Shown here: positions 18,710-28,334 of the stretch, in pieces | Layout: each line of letters starts with the position of its first letter | Numbering within the stretch: position 1 is the first letter of the stretch | Source: Powellomyces hirtus | Lineage: Eukaryota; Chytridiomycota; Chytridiomycetes; Spizellomycetales; Powellomycetaceae | Length of the DNA: 64,000 bases | Assembly (NCBI GenBank): GCA_025526995.1 | Contig: JAHLKG010000008.1 | Location: 124,001-188,000, forward strand | Direction: 5' to 3' | Translations under genes and position numbers: made by a program | Notes under the pieces: generated by a model | What the model was told of the DNA's origin: nothing | Databases searched by the model: none | What the model saw: the letters and a program-made list of their open reading frames with translations, nothing else

Positions 18710-19436
18710 CTAGGTTCTCTTACGTCGCCTGGCCGCTAGCCTTTGGCCGCGGTCCTCTCCGGGGTGCTCCCGGAGCCATTCTTCCAGCGCGGTCGTCCCC
18801 TTCACGTGTGCATACGGCTCCCACGTGTTCTGGGTGCTGTCGTAACCTGTCCACTTGACTAAGAACTGCTCGGTGTTCCTGTGCCATCTGGCATTTAGGA
18901 TCTTATCCACTTGGTAGGTCTCCTGACCGTCTTCGTCCTTCTCGGGCTCAGGCGGAGCGGTGACCTGTCTGTACGGGGTATCGCCCAGGTCATGGTAACG
19001 TCTCAGAATGCTGACGTGAAAGACTGGGTGCAATCCGGTGAACTCCTTGGGTAGTTCGAGCTCGTAGGTGTCAAGATGCGGCCCCTTGCCGCGTACTGTG
19101 AATGGCCCAATCCATTGCTCAGCCAGCTTTTTGTTCCTTGTGGTGACGCTGGTAATCGCGATACCCTCACGATGGAGTAAGACCTTGTCACCCTCTCGGT
19201 ATGCTTCCGTGTGCTTCTTGCGGTCATAGTACTGTGCCTGCTGGTCCTGTGCATCTCGGAGCCGTTGCTGCACGATGCGACTCACGTCGGCGAATTCCTT
19301 AATCCGTCTCTCCACGGCGGTTTGTGCCGATTGTCTTATCATCTCTCCGGGGTTAGGTGCTACCCATTGGTTCGGTACTCGGGGAACGCGGCCTAGGTCA
19401 ATCTCGAAAGGGGATAGTCCGGTCGACGTCTGCGGC
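18710..19436 (-). pseudogene. Gypsy C integrase C-terminus and chromodomain
   Basis: Continues in frame after the TGA: TPQTSTGLSPFEIDLGRVPR, the GPY/F-type region (WIGPFTVRGKGPHLDTYELE, VFHVSILRRYHD), then a classical chromodomain (YQVDKILNARWHRNTEQFLV, KWTGYDSTQNTWEP). This places the element among chromoviruses. Ends at 18710 facing the antisense gene. Confidence 0.9.
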
Positions 19437-19439
19437 GTT

Positions 19440-21010
19440 CAGTTGTAGTTGTACTCGAGGGTGGGGAGTAAACTCTTCCAGTTGGAGCCGGCATAGTCGA
19501 GAAAGGGGCCCATGATTCCCTTGATCGTCTTGATGGCGTTCTCCGCCTTGCCGTCGGTCTGTTGGTGTCGTGCCGACGAGAGTTCTTGCTTGACGTTGAG
19601 TGCCCGCATGAGGTACCGCCAGAATTCTGATAGCCACTTGGGGTCCCCATCGCTCACGATGGTGTGGGGTAACCCCGTGTGGCGAAATGCCTGTTCCAGA
19701 AAGAGTTGAGCCGTCTCCTGAGCTGTAGCGTGTGTGTTAGTAGGTAGGAGTATCACGCTGCATGAAAGGTAGTCGACGATGAGGAGTACGGCGTCTGCCG
19801 TCTTGGTCAGTCTCTCGCCGGTGTGGTGCGGAGGGTTCTTCGTCACGTTGGGCTCTACCCGAGGTTCCCCCCCCTTAGAGTCTGACGTGGGGAAGAATAT
19901 ATCCATGCCGATTTGTTGCCAACGGGCATCGGGGATCGGTAAGCAGCGGAGGAAACCGATCGGCGCGGTTTGCTTGTGACGTTGGCAGGTAGGGCAGGTG
20001 CGGACATGATGGTACACATCACGCTCCATGTGGGGCCAGTAATACGACTCCAGAAGTTTGGCGAGCGTCCGTTGGACACCGGAGTGACCACCGTTCGCAA
20101 GGGAGTCGTGATGAATCTGAAGGAGTGGCCCCCGCAAGCTGTCGGGGACGTACCGACGGTCATGGTACATCAAGAATCGGTGCGGAGGGGAGTCCACTGT
20201 CCGGAATTGGTGTGCATGGCCGGATAGGTTCTCCGGGGGACTGTTGATGGTTAGTAAGATGTTTTGGCTGAAATCATCCAATGCGAGCGCCTGGGTCCAG
20301 TCCGCATCGGTCGGCATGTGCGTCGGGACGGGCTTCTCCCTCTGCACAATGGCGGTGACCACGTTGATCTTGGCCTGGCAGGTTGCACACTTGGGGGCGT
20401 AAGTCGGGTCGCGACTGAGGAAGTCGGCGATCGAATTCCATGTGCCGGGGAGGTATTCCACTGAGAAATCGAACTGTTGGAGGAACTCGACCCAGCCTCC
20501 TTGGCGACGTGACAGGTGGGGTTGTTCCTGGAGGTAGATCAGGGACTTGTGGTCAACAAACGCGCGGAATGGGCGGCCGATGAGGTAATGGCGGTTGGCG
20601 CGTATGGACTTGACTAATCCCAGTAGTTCTTGTTCATGCACGGGGTATTGAGTCTCGGCGGGTTGCATCTTGCGGGAGTAGTATGTCACCGGGCAAACTT
20701 GCGGGAGGTTGGCTAAGCCCGATTTGGTGGTTGGTAGTGGGTGAGGGTAAGGGAAATCCCCTTTGGCCGGCTGTGCCAGCCATCCGCCGTAGGCGTAGCC
20801 CGATGCGTCCGTGAACAAGTAGGTGTCGAGCGCCGGGTCGAAGTACGCTAGGGTGGGTGCCGAGGAGCATAATTCCTTTAAGCGATTGAACGCTCGATCT
20901 TCCTCGTCACCCCACTGCCATGGGCGGTTGCCGGATTGCAGATTCGTTAGGGGTAGGGCAATCTGTGCATACTCGGGGATGTATTCCTTGACATAGTTGA
21001 CGAGGCCCAT
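19440..21010 (-). pseudogene. Gypsy C RNase H and integrase
   Basis: The frame starts just after the reverse transcriptase thumb (MGLVNYVKEYIPEYAQIALP). It holds RNase H (TYLFTDASGYAYGGWL, HEQELLGLVKSI), the integrase zinc domain (HH...CPTCQRHK) and core (GMDIFF, IVSDGDPKW, QTDGKAENAIKTIKG). It ends in a TGA (19439-19437) after EYNYN, and the frame continues as 18710-19436. The first catalytic Asp, the D in SDGDP and the Glu in KAENA are present. Without gag and RT it cannot replicate alone. Confidence 0.9.
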
Positions 21011-21127
21011 GAAGCTAAGGAGCTCCAGGGAGTTGGTCGGGCGAGGTCGGCTTCGGGTTCTTCTACTGCCATTGGGCTGTTCCTGGTGCTACGTGCCATT
21101 GTTGTCGTCTACGGGGTGGTGCTACCA

Positions 21128-21403
21128 TGTAATAATACTAGGTCCGTTGCCAGAGTCTAGTCTTCTTATTCAGGAATTCCCTATGTCTAATTCTACTGTA
21201 AGATCTCTAAGTCTTGAATGCGGCTTCGTTGGAGCATTCCTACTTTTCTTCTAGGCCGCGGAGCGGCCCTGGTCACGTGATGGCCATCCGTGGCCATCCC
21301 TGAGGTCTAGTACCCTTCGGGATGCTGACGCTAGCATCCATCTCGCGCGGGACCCTTCCCGACGCGTGTCTAGGCTTAGGCTGGTGAGCGACGCCTCATT
21401 ACA
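21128..21403 (-). repeat. Gypsy C 5' LTR
   Basis: 276 bp, TGTAAT...ATTACA on the minus strand, flanked by GTTGA at its outer side. Confidence 0.92.
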
Positions 21404-21443
21404 TCAACTGTGCAATTCGTGTTATAATATTGGGGTCTGCCAT
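21404..21443 (-). pseudogene. Harbinger Myb/SANT-like gene, first 13 codons
   Basis: Minus-strand ATG at 21443-21441 gives MADPNIITRIAQL, then the gypsy C insertion (target site GTTGA). The frame continues at 14291 with IAQNPHSVAAQALLKQNP, which proves that the two pieces were one exon before the insertion and the inversion. Confidence 0.85.
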
Positions 21444-21617
21444 GATGAATGGCAACTTTACGGGACCGACTGTTCGGAGGCTTCATTTTAAAAGCTGGGA
21501 GCCGACCAGTTTCAAATATGAACTGTGGCGCAGGAACGTAGCGACGCTTAGTACAAAATAGCGCCCCCGCGCCACACCCATAACAGTGCTTTCGGAACCA
21601 CGGGCTTCAAATTCTGA

Positions 21618-21654
21618 CTGTGCCACAATTAAATGCCTGCCGTTAAAGATGCTC
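21618..21654 (-). repeat. Harbinger right terminal inverted repeat
   Basis: Reverse complement of the left repeat; followed by TGA, the second copy of the 3-bp target duplication. Confidence 0.92.
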
Positions 21655-22098
21655 TGATGACGGGGGGCTCCCCCAAATGACCCTCACGTGACTCTATATT
21701 GATTACGTGCGTGGCAGGAGATGATACGCCATACTACAAAAAGTATCGCTGTCCATTCGACCGAACTGACTGACTGACTGACTGACTGACTACTGATTGA
21801 CTGCAACTGCACTGACGCCTTGCCTCGGAGGACAAACAACAAAATTCCGATTTACACTATCGCTGGTATCGCTGTTCCGCCACCACAAACACACTGCATC
21901 TGTCGATCCAGTTACCAACAAAAGGACCTCATAACAACACACTCATTTGCCACGCACTCAGTTGGGCGAATCCTCAGTTCATGTCCATATCCATTTAGGC
22001 AGTTCCCCCTCCCCGCCCTGCTTTGTAGCGTCCCCGGTCTCCGCCCTTGCCGTACATACCAATTGCGATTGTTCCCGCCCGCGACTGACGGACACACA
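21655..22098. other. Intergenic: right flank of Harbinger and 5' flank of the BAG-domain gene
   Basis: Holds a short GACT repeat (about 21766-21790) and pyrimidine-rich sequence before the start codon at 22099; no other gene seen. Confidence 0.6.
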
Positions 22099-22905
22099 AT
22101 GAATGCCCTGAGCCATCCCCTGCTCCACCTCTCGCTGAAAATTGCTGTTGGCGTGGCTTGCACAGTTGCAACTGGAATGGTCGTCACCTATGGACTGCAG
22201 TACATCATCCGAGACCACAACTCGCTGGCCCTGCGACGGGAACTGCGCGCTCGGAAACGAAAAATCTTGGACGTCTTGAAGGGAATCGAAGCGGAATGCT
22301 GCGGAGCGGTCGAAACGCAGATTGACGCAGTGCGACAATGTCTGGAAGGTGGTGCTGCGGCTGCAGTTGCTGTCGCCGCCGAAAGCCAGGACGGAGCTGT
22401 CCACTCTATCCCGCAATCCATCTCCCCGCGAAAAACTAGGGCCAGCAGTCCTCGTCATACCAAAGGACCAGCGGCGACGGCCCTAAAATCCTCTCCTCCA
22501 CCTCTTCCCGCCCTTGCCATACCAGCCAGCGGATTGGGTGACTCGGTACCATCACCGTTTGCCACCCCGCTGTCTCCATCCTCCCACCCGTCAGCGACCC
22601 TCTTGTCTGTGGCGGCCGTCGATCGGCAGCTGCGGGAAGCAGACGACTCCCTCTTACGGATTCTAGAAAAGTTGGACGCTGTGCGGCCTGGAGAGATTTT
22701 GGAACATGCTGCATCGGCAACCCATTCGAGTGTGGAGATTGACGCCGATGTGAAGCGAGTCGCTGAGCAAGCAGAGGAACTGCTGCGTTTAAAAAAAAAG
22801 TCCTTGGTGCGACGGGCACAAGGGCTTGTGAGTGAGGTTGATAGACTGTGTGGCGTGGCTGGCATCCCTTCCGTTGGATATCAGCATGCCATACATGCTC
22901 TGTGA
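22099..22905 (+). CDS. Membrane-anchored BAG-domain protein, Snl1-like
   Basis: Single exon, 268 residues. The first ATG with good context is 22099 (MNALSHPLLHLSLKIAVGVA); upstream in-frame sequence has no ATG support. One transmembrane segment lies at about residues 13-36, followed by a basic stretch (RRELRARKRKI) typical of a cytosolic-facing anchor. After a Pro/Ser-rich linker, residues about 175-260 (VDRQLREADDSLLRILEKLD ... LRLKKKSLVRRAQGLVSEVD) look like the three-helix BAG fold that binds the Hsp70 ATPase domain and releases nucleotide. Yeast Snl1 has the same layout (N-terminal ER/nuclear-envelope anchor plus BAG). The BAG call rests on spacing and helix pattern, so it is probable rather than certain. 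Confidence 0.62.
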   Translation: MNALSHPLLHLSLKIAVGVACTVATGMVVTYGLQYIIRDHNSLALRRELRARKRKILDVLKGIEAECCGAVETQIDAVRQCLEGGAAAAVAVAAESQDGAVHSIPQSISPRKTRASSPRHTKGPAATALKSSPPPLPALAIPASGLGDSVPSPFATPLSPSSHPSATLLSVAAVDRQLREADDSLLRILEKLDAVRPGEILEHAASATHSSVEIDADVKRVAEQAEELLRLKKKSLVRRAQGLVSEVDRLCGVAGIPSVGYQHAIHAL

Positions 22906-23871
22906 TGTCAAATAGATTTGCGACTTTTTTATATATTCATTACCTGAGGGGACTTTCTTCCGCACAATTTGAAACGACGACATAAAGTTCAGGTTTGTTG
23001 TTGTAAGACCATCGGGTACATCAGGGTTACTGAGTGTCAAGCAACACGAGACAAGAACCTACTCGTCTAAAGGCCCGCTTTCCAATCCGTCTGCTCTATC
23101 ACGCCTTTGTGATGGACCCTTACGTTCCCGTCCAGTACTTAACAAAAACAGGACATTGATCTCCCAGAAGCATATACATCCTTCCAACATCCTTCTGAGG
23201 AGAAGAATGGTATTTGACACAGTCTTTCAGATAGTCACCGGATGCGAACTGTTTCTTCCTCATTGATGTGCTCGGGCTCCCGACTTCGAAACTCCGAACG
23301 CTTGTGCTAGAAGTAGGTCAACAAGTCACGTGTCCTACATCGTCGCGGCAGGCGCGGCAAGAAAGCAAGCCCAGCGAAATCGTCGTCTCGTTCTTGCCTC
23401 GCTCTAGCAGATTCCGAACGCCGATACCTCTTTGGTGAGTAGGCCAGATTGCTACGGATCAGGGAGGGAGGCTACGACCGATAGATGGAGGGAAGGGATG
23501 AACTATGTGCGGAATTTGAACGGAGATGATGGATGGATGGATGGATGGGAATTCGGTACGAGGTGCGAAAGGATTTCTGGCATGTGGCAATGCCGACGAC
23601 GGAATGCAGCACGAACGACTCTACCCGATGACGGCGAAGTCGACAATCTCAGTAACTGACGATGGACAGACCGACCCTATCGCCATTCGACAGCATGCAT
23701 GACGCTGGTTTCTGGAAACTTGTGGAGGATTGCAGTGTGAACGGAGTGGTCGAATTCAGACGCATGACAAACCAGAGGAATGGCGAACAAACAAACCCAA
23801 CAGAACAGTCTTTCTGATGGAACGCATTTCCTTTTAACCAACAGGCCGGAAACCTTCATACGTCCATCATC
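22906..23871. promoter_or_regulatory. RPL9 promoter and probable 5'UTR intron
   Basis: No coding gene seen. A likely leader intron runs from GTGAGTAG (about 23431) to CCAACAG (about 23844), 27 bp before the RPL9 ATG, a common arrangement for ribosomal protein genes. It contains an ATGG tetranucleotide repeat near 23530. Confidence 0.5.
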
Positions 23872-24675
23872 ATGAAGTCCATCATCCAGACCAAGGACAT
23901 CGTCATCCCCGAGGGTGGTAAGTTCTGGCGTCTGACTTGTGTTTGCAGACCCTTGCACTGGAGAATGAACGCTGTTGTAACACTGCGTGACTCTCTCTTT
24001 GTGCAGTGACGCTCGACGTCAAGGCCCGTGTCGTCCGGGTGAAGGGCCCCCGTGGTGTCCTGAACAAGGACCTGAAGCACGTCAACATGGAGATTCTCCG
24101 TGTGGGCAAGGACAAGATCCGCATCAAGGTGTGGCACGGCGTGCGCAAGCACATTGCCTGCATCCGTACCGTTGCATCCCACATTGAGAACATGATCAAG
24201 GGTGTGACCAAGGTTGGTTTCACTCCCGGCCACACACATTCTAGGGATTTGACAAAACCCACTCACCTTGCTGGATCGTCTCATAGGGTTTCGAGTACAA
24301 GATGCGTTTCGTGTACGCCCATTTCCCCATCAACGTCAACGTTGTCAACGACGGGGCCCAGGTTGAAATCCGCAACTTCCTCGGCGAGAAAATCATCCGC
24401 CGCATCAACATGTTGGGCGACACCAAGATTGAGCACTCTACCGCCCAGAAGGACGAAATCATCCTGACCGGAAACAACATTGACCACGTCTCCCAGTCCG
24501 CTGCCTCCATCCAGCAGTCTTGCGCTGTCAAGAACAAGGATATCCGTAAATTCTTGGACGGTATTTACGTCTCGGAGAAGGTACAGAGTCATGATCTTGT
24601 CACTACATTCCTCGTCGGACGCCAAACTCAAACTCTTCCTTTTCGCATAAATAGGGTCTCCTTATCAAGGATTAA
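23872..24675 (+). CDS. RPL9: 60S ribosomal protein L9 (uL6)
   Basis: Four exons (23872-23917, 24007-24212, 24287-24580, 24655-24675), 188 residues, usual length for eukaryotic uL6. Diagnostic stretches are [72 protein letters not shown] and [14 protein letters not shown]. The last exon encodes only GLLIKD before TAA. It is part of the large subunit near the sarcin-ricin loop and stalk base. All introns are short with GT-AG ends. Confidence 0.97.
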
Positions 24676-25300
24676 ATGTTTGGTCGCGTTGAAGGTCGGC
24701 CGGTTCGTTGATAGCTCCGCCCCCGGGATGTAAATGTGGATATGTCGAGTTGCCGGGCATGTTCAATATATTTTCGGCACAAAAACCATGTGAATCACTG
24801 CATTGCTGTTACCACACTCTATCGATTATCAGTTGTGGGCTTTTTACTTTATCGACCGATTAGAGAATCATTGTGGAGGCGGTTGATTGGACGTGCACTA
24901 GCTTGAAGATAGCTGCTACATTAGCGCCGTAGACCGCTTGTTTGTTGATGCCACACGCTGAGGTTGAGAATCACGCTCGACCGCTAGTATCAAAGACTCC
25001 GCCAATAGTACGTCTCAGGTCATTCGCGTACCAAAAGCATTCCATATGCCCTGAACATACTGACGATACTTGCAAAGGAGTCAAGCCACCCTCTGATCCC
25101 GTGACCAGAAACCGAGAGCCGCGCTTTTGGGTTTTGCTTCTTTTTGGATTTGCAATTATTAGGACTTTAGGCATTTCAGAAATTCACACTTTTTGGCCAG
25201 AGTTATCACAGCCGTTTATAGGCTCGCAGTCAACTCATACCGCTTGAATCAACTTATTCTTTGCCCACCCGCTCGCTGTCAAGAACAACGAAACCTCACA
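24676..25300. promoter_or_regulatory. Intergenic: RPL9 3' end and LSG1 promoter
   Basis: About 625 bp, no gene seen; AT-rich just after RPL9. Confidence 0.5.
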
Positions 25301-27390
25301 ATGGGTCTCCCCACCAGCAAGAAGAAGGTCGGCTTGGGAAAGTCCCTCATGCGCACACGCTTTAAGGGAACTGCTCAAGTCAACCCGGACGGGTCTATCC
25401 GGGTATGTAGCAAAGAGAGCATGAGTCAAACTGGCTTGAGTGCAACCGTTGGGGCTTACTCTTCTGACTTTATTGTTTTGTATAGCACACAACTGAAGTG
25501 GATGACTCGACCGCCAATGTTGTGAAAATGCAGTCAATCACCCAGGAGAATGACCTGGAAGCATTTCTGAACACGGCGCAGCTTGCCGGCACCGACTTTG
25601 CGGCCGAGAAGCTCAACATCACTGTCGTGTCCAATACGTATGACAACCCTTTCCTCCTCTCGGCCGAAAAGGAGAAGGAGGCGTTGGAGCAGCACAAGGA
25701 GCACAAGCACTGGCTGACTGTGCCTCGTCGACCAGAGTGGGACGCGACGACGACGGCCGATGAACTGAAACGGCGGGAAAACGAGTCGTTTTTGAATTGG
25801 CGACGGGGACTGTCGATGCTGGAGGAAGAGAAGGGACTGATCATGACGCCTTACGAACGCAACTTGGAAGTCTGGCGGCAGCTGTGGCGGGTTATTGAAC
25901 GCTCGGATCTCGTGGTCCAGATTGTCGATTCGCGTAACCCGGTGTTGTTTCGATCAAAAGACGTCGAAAAGTATGTGCGGGAAGTGCATCCTGACAAGAA
26001 GAATCTGCTCCTGGTCAACAAGGCCGATATGTTGACGGTCGAGCAACGGTTGCAATGGGCAGACCATTTTGATAAGGAGGGAATTCAATACATCTTCTTC
26101 TCGGCGGCTTTGGCCAAGGAGAAGCAGGATGCGGAGGAAGAGGAACGAAGAGCTGCCGAGGCTTTGGCGGAGGAAATGCAGCGGTTTGCTTACCAGGCCG
26201 ACTCTGAAGAGGAGGAAGAAGAGGAAGAAGAAGAAGTGGAAGAGGAGGAAGCGGAGGATGACAACCCAGAGTACCCAAAGTCTGAGAAACGCCGGGCGTC
26301 CATCACCGGGCTGATACAGCCCGAAAATCAGGAAGGCGTCCCGTTGCGAGCTCAGATCTGGGGTGCCCTGGAACTCATTCAGTTGTTCGAAACCGAATGC
26401 CCAACTCCTCTGCGTCCTCTCCACAAACCAGCCACCCAAACACCTAAACCGTCATCATCAAAAGCAAAAGCATCACCAGCCACCGACACCCCGGCGCCCG
26501 AGACCAAGCCAAAGATCACCATTGGATTCGTCGGGTACCCCAACGTTGGAAAATCATCCACCCTCAACGCCCTTGTGGGCGCCAAAAAGGTGACTGTTTC
26601 CTCCACGCCCGGTAAAACAAAGCATTTCCAAACAATTCACTTGTCTGAATCTATGATTCTGTGCGATTGTCCCGGTCTGGTGTTCCCCTCCTTTGCGACC
26701 ACGAAAGCCGACCTCGTCGTCAACGGTATCCTGCCCATCGACCAGTTGCGTGAATTCACAGGGCCGGCGGGCCTCGTCGCCGCGCGCGTGCCGAAACGCG
26801 TGGTGGAAAACATTTATGGACTGAAGATCCGAACCCGAGATGCCGAGGGCGTTGACGAAGACAGACAACCGAATGGAACTGAGCTCCTGGTGGCATATGC
26901 ACTCAGCAGAGGTTTCACCAAAGCCTCGCAGGGAAACCCCGACGAAGCGCGAGCGGCTCGTTACATTCTCAAAGACTACGTGAGCGGAAAACTCTTGTAC
27001 GCCCACCCGCCTCCCGGTGTGGACTCGACCGAATTCAACGCACCCATGTATCTCAACAAGCGGTTCGCCGCGCGCCGCCCGCAACCAGCCGCGCTGCTCC
27101 CTGCCGCCACGGACGGTAACGCCGACGGCACCACCACCGCCACCCAGCTGTCCACGCCGCGGTCCTCGGCACTCGACGCGTCCTTTTTCCAACCGAAAGA
27201 GCACACCATCAAGGCGGGCTTTGTGGGCAAACACGCCCAGGGCGACGTTACCCGCGTGAAATTGTACCCGCACCAAGGCGCACAACCCCCGCCCTCGACC
27301 ACTGTCACTGGAAAAGCGTCAAAAGCGCACGACAAGAAAAACAAGCGACGCGGCAAGCAGAGGACGGATTGGACTGCGCAGGAACCGTGA
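25301..27390 (+). CDS. LSG1: Large subunit GTPase 1 (LSG1)
   Basis: Two exons (25301-25402, 25486-27390), 668 residues. The start MGLPTSKKKVGLGKSLMRTR matches the conserved basic N-terminus. GTPase motifs are circularly permuted as in the YlqF/LSG1 family: G4 NKAD (about res 211) precedes G1 GYPNVGKSS (about 383) and G3 DCPGL (about 428). An acidic insert (EEEEEEEEEVEEEEAED) lies between G4 and G1, also usual for LSG1. The protein releases the export adaptor Nmd3 from cytoplasmic 60S subunits. The C-terminus is Lys/Arg-rich (SKAHDKKNKRRGKQRTDW). It fits the ribosome-biogenesis theme of the region. Confidence 0.96.
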
Positions 27391-28334
27391 AGATCACATG
27401 ACCGTGTGTGGTGTGGGGTGGGTGGTGAACAATCGCCCCTTTTGAATTTGTGGGCCTGGGTTCTATGTATGTAGGTCGTATTTATTTGTTGTTTGTGTGT
27501 CATAGTAATTACATTTTGCACCGACCCCTCCCCCCCACATCTGGAATCTTGCTTGTGTGTAAGTAGTCTACGTAACGAGCGGTATATTCCCACGGTGACA
27601 AATATGTGACGGGTCGACCACCGCCCAGCCGAGAAAGGGTATTCCAAAAAAAAAACGGACCGTTGTGGCCCCAGCATCCCCGTCTCTGCAGTCGCGCCTT
27701 TTCCGTTTTTTGCAAAAAATCGTCCATTTCTCATGATCAAATAAAATCATATCCGACAATTTCACATCCCGGTTTTTTGTTATACAAGCCCCAATACAAC
27801 GTATATACTATCTACTATCACCTTACCCTGCCATATGCGCGTCATGTCACACGACTAGCATTTTTGGCTGTCGAGTCGGTTAGAGTTTCATTTATACGGG
27901 TTTGGAGCGTCTAATAGGCTTTCCCCGGTGACGTGGGGTGGTGAGAACCGTGGCGGGGGTATGTTTTCATATGCATAATGCAAGGCGCGCGGAACGAGAG
28001 TTCTAGACTATCTGTGATGATGCCCAGGATTCAGCATGGAGTGTAGTGCTGTTTTAGCGGTTTTGTGTTTTATTTTGTTTTTGCAGTACGCAGTTTTGAC
28101 AGGGGCGCTCCCACACACCGAACAGGCGCCAGCCACAAACAAGCCACAACGAACGCGTTCTCAGCTTCATCTATATATAGCACACGGGTAGAACCTAAAT
28201 CAAGAATGAACACGCACCGGGCGAAAGGTTGCTTAAACTCGCCAAGAACCCCAGAGAACAACCATGTCATTACCCCGACGATTGTATACTGCACCAACGG
28301 TTTATAGTTATAGTATTATCTGACCCTTCCTTTG
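27391..28334. other. Intergenic between LSG1 and the HECT gene
   Basis: About 940 bp with homopolymer runs; no gene or RNA recognised. Confidence 0.5.

Larger units (their letters stand above)
16435..21403 (-). mobile_element. Ty3/gypsy chromovirus C, truncated and rearranged
   Basis: Runs right to left: 5' LTR 21403-21128, primer site TGGTAGCACCACC (21127 down, resembling the 3' end of initiator tRNA-Met), pol, hairpin array, antisense RING gene, purine tract and the first 13 bp of the 3' LTR (16447-16435). The rest of the 3' LTR is at 14025-14285 because of the inversion. Target duplication GTTGA. Gag, protease and the reverse transcriptase core are missing: only about 120 bp separate the LTR from RNase H. 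It inserted into the Harbinger Myb gene. Confidence 0.9.
1316..21654 (+). mobile_element. PIF/Harbinger-type DNA transposon, 20.3 kb with three nested LTR retrotransposons
   Basis: The ends are 37-bp inverted repeats starting GAGCATCTTTAACGG (1316-1352 and, reversed, 21618-21654). Each is flanked by TGA (1313-1315 and 21655-21657), a 3-bp target duplication of the TNA form expected for Harbinger. Inside are a DDE transposase gene, a Myb/SANT-like second gene on the opposite strand in the original layout, and a possible third small gene between them, each near an element end or intergene. Copia A, copia B (inside A) and gypsy C account for most of the length. Subtracting them leaves roughly 3.5-4 kb of Harbinger DNA. 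The transposase is interrupted, has an in-frame TGA and is partly inverted, so this copy cannot move by itself. Confidence 0.9.

Noticed and set aside
1147..21790. GACT repeats on both sides of the Harbinger element as element ends
   Set aside because: They lie outside the TIR/TSD borders, differ in length and are simple microsatellites.
23041..23100. tRNA-like sequence on the minus strand (TAGAGCAGACGGATTGGAAAG)
   Set aside because: It resembles a Ser-type anticodon arm, but the anticodon stem does not pair, the TTC arm lacks GTTCGA and there is no 7-bp acceptor stem.
26554..27740. Long minus-strand frames opposite LSG1
   Set aside because: They mirror the conserved LSG1 coding sequence and show no independent motifs.
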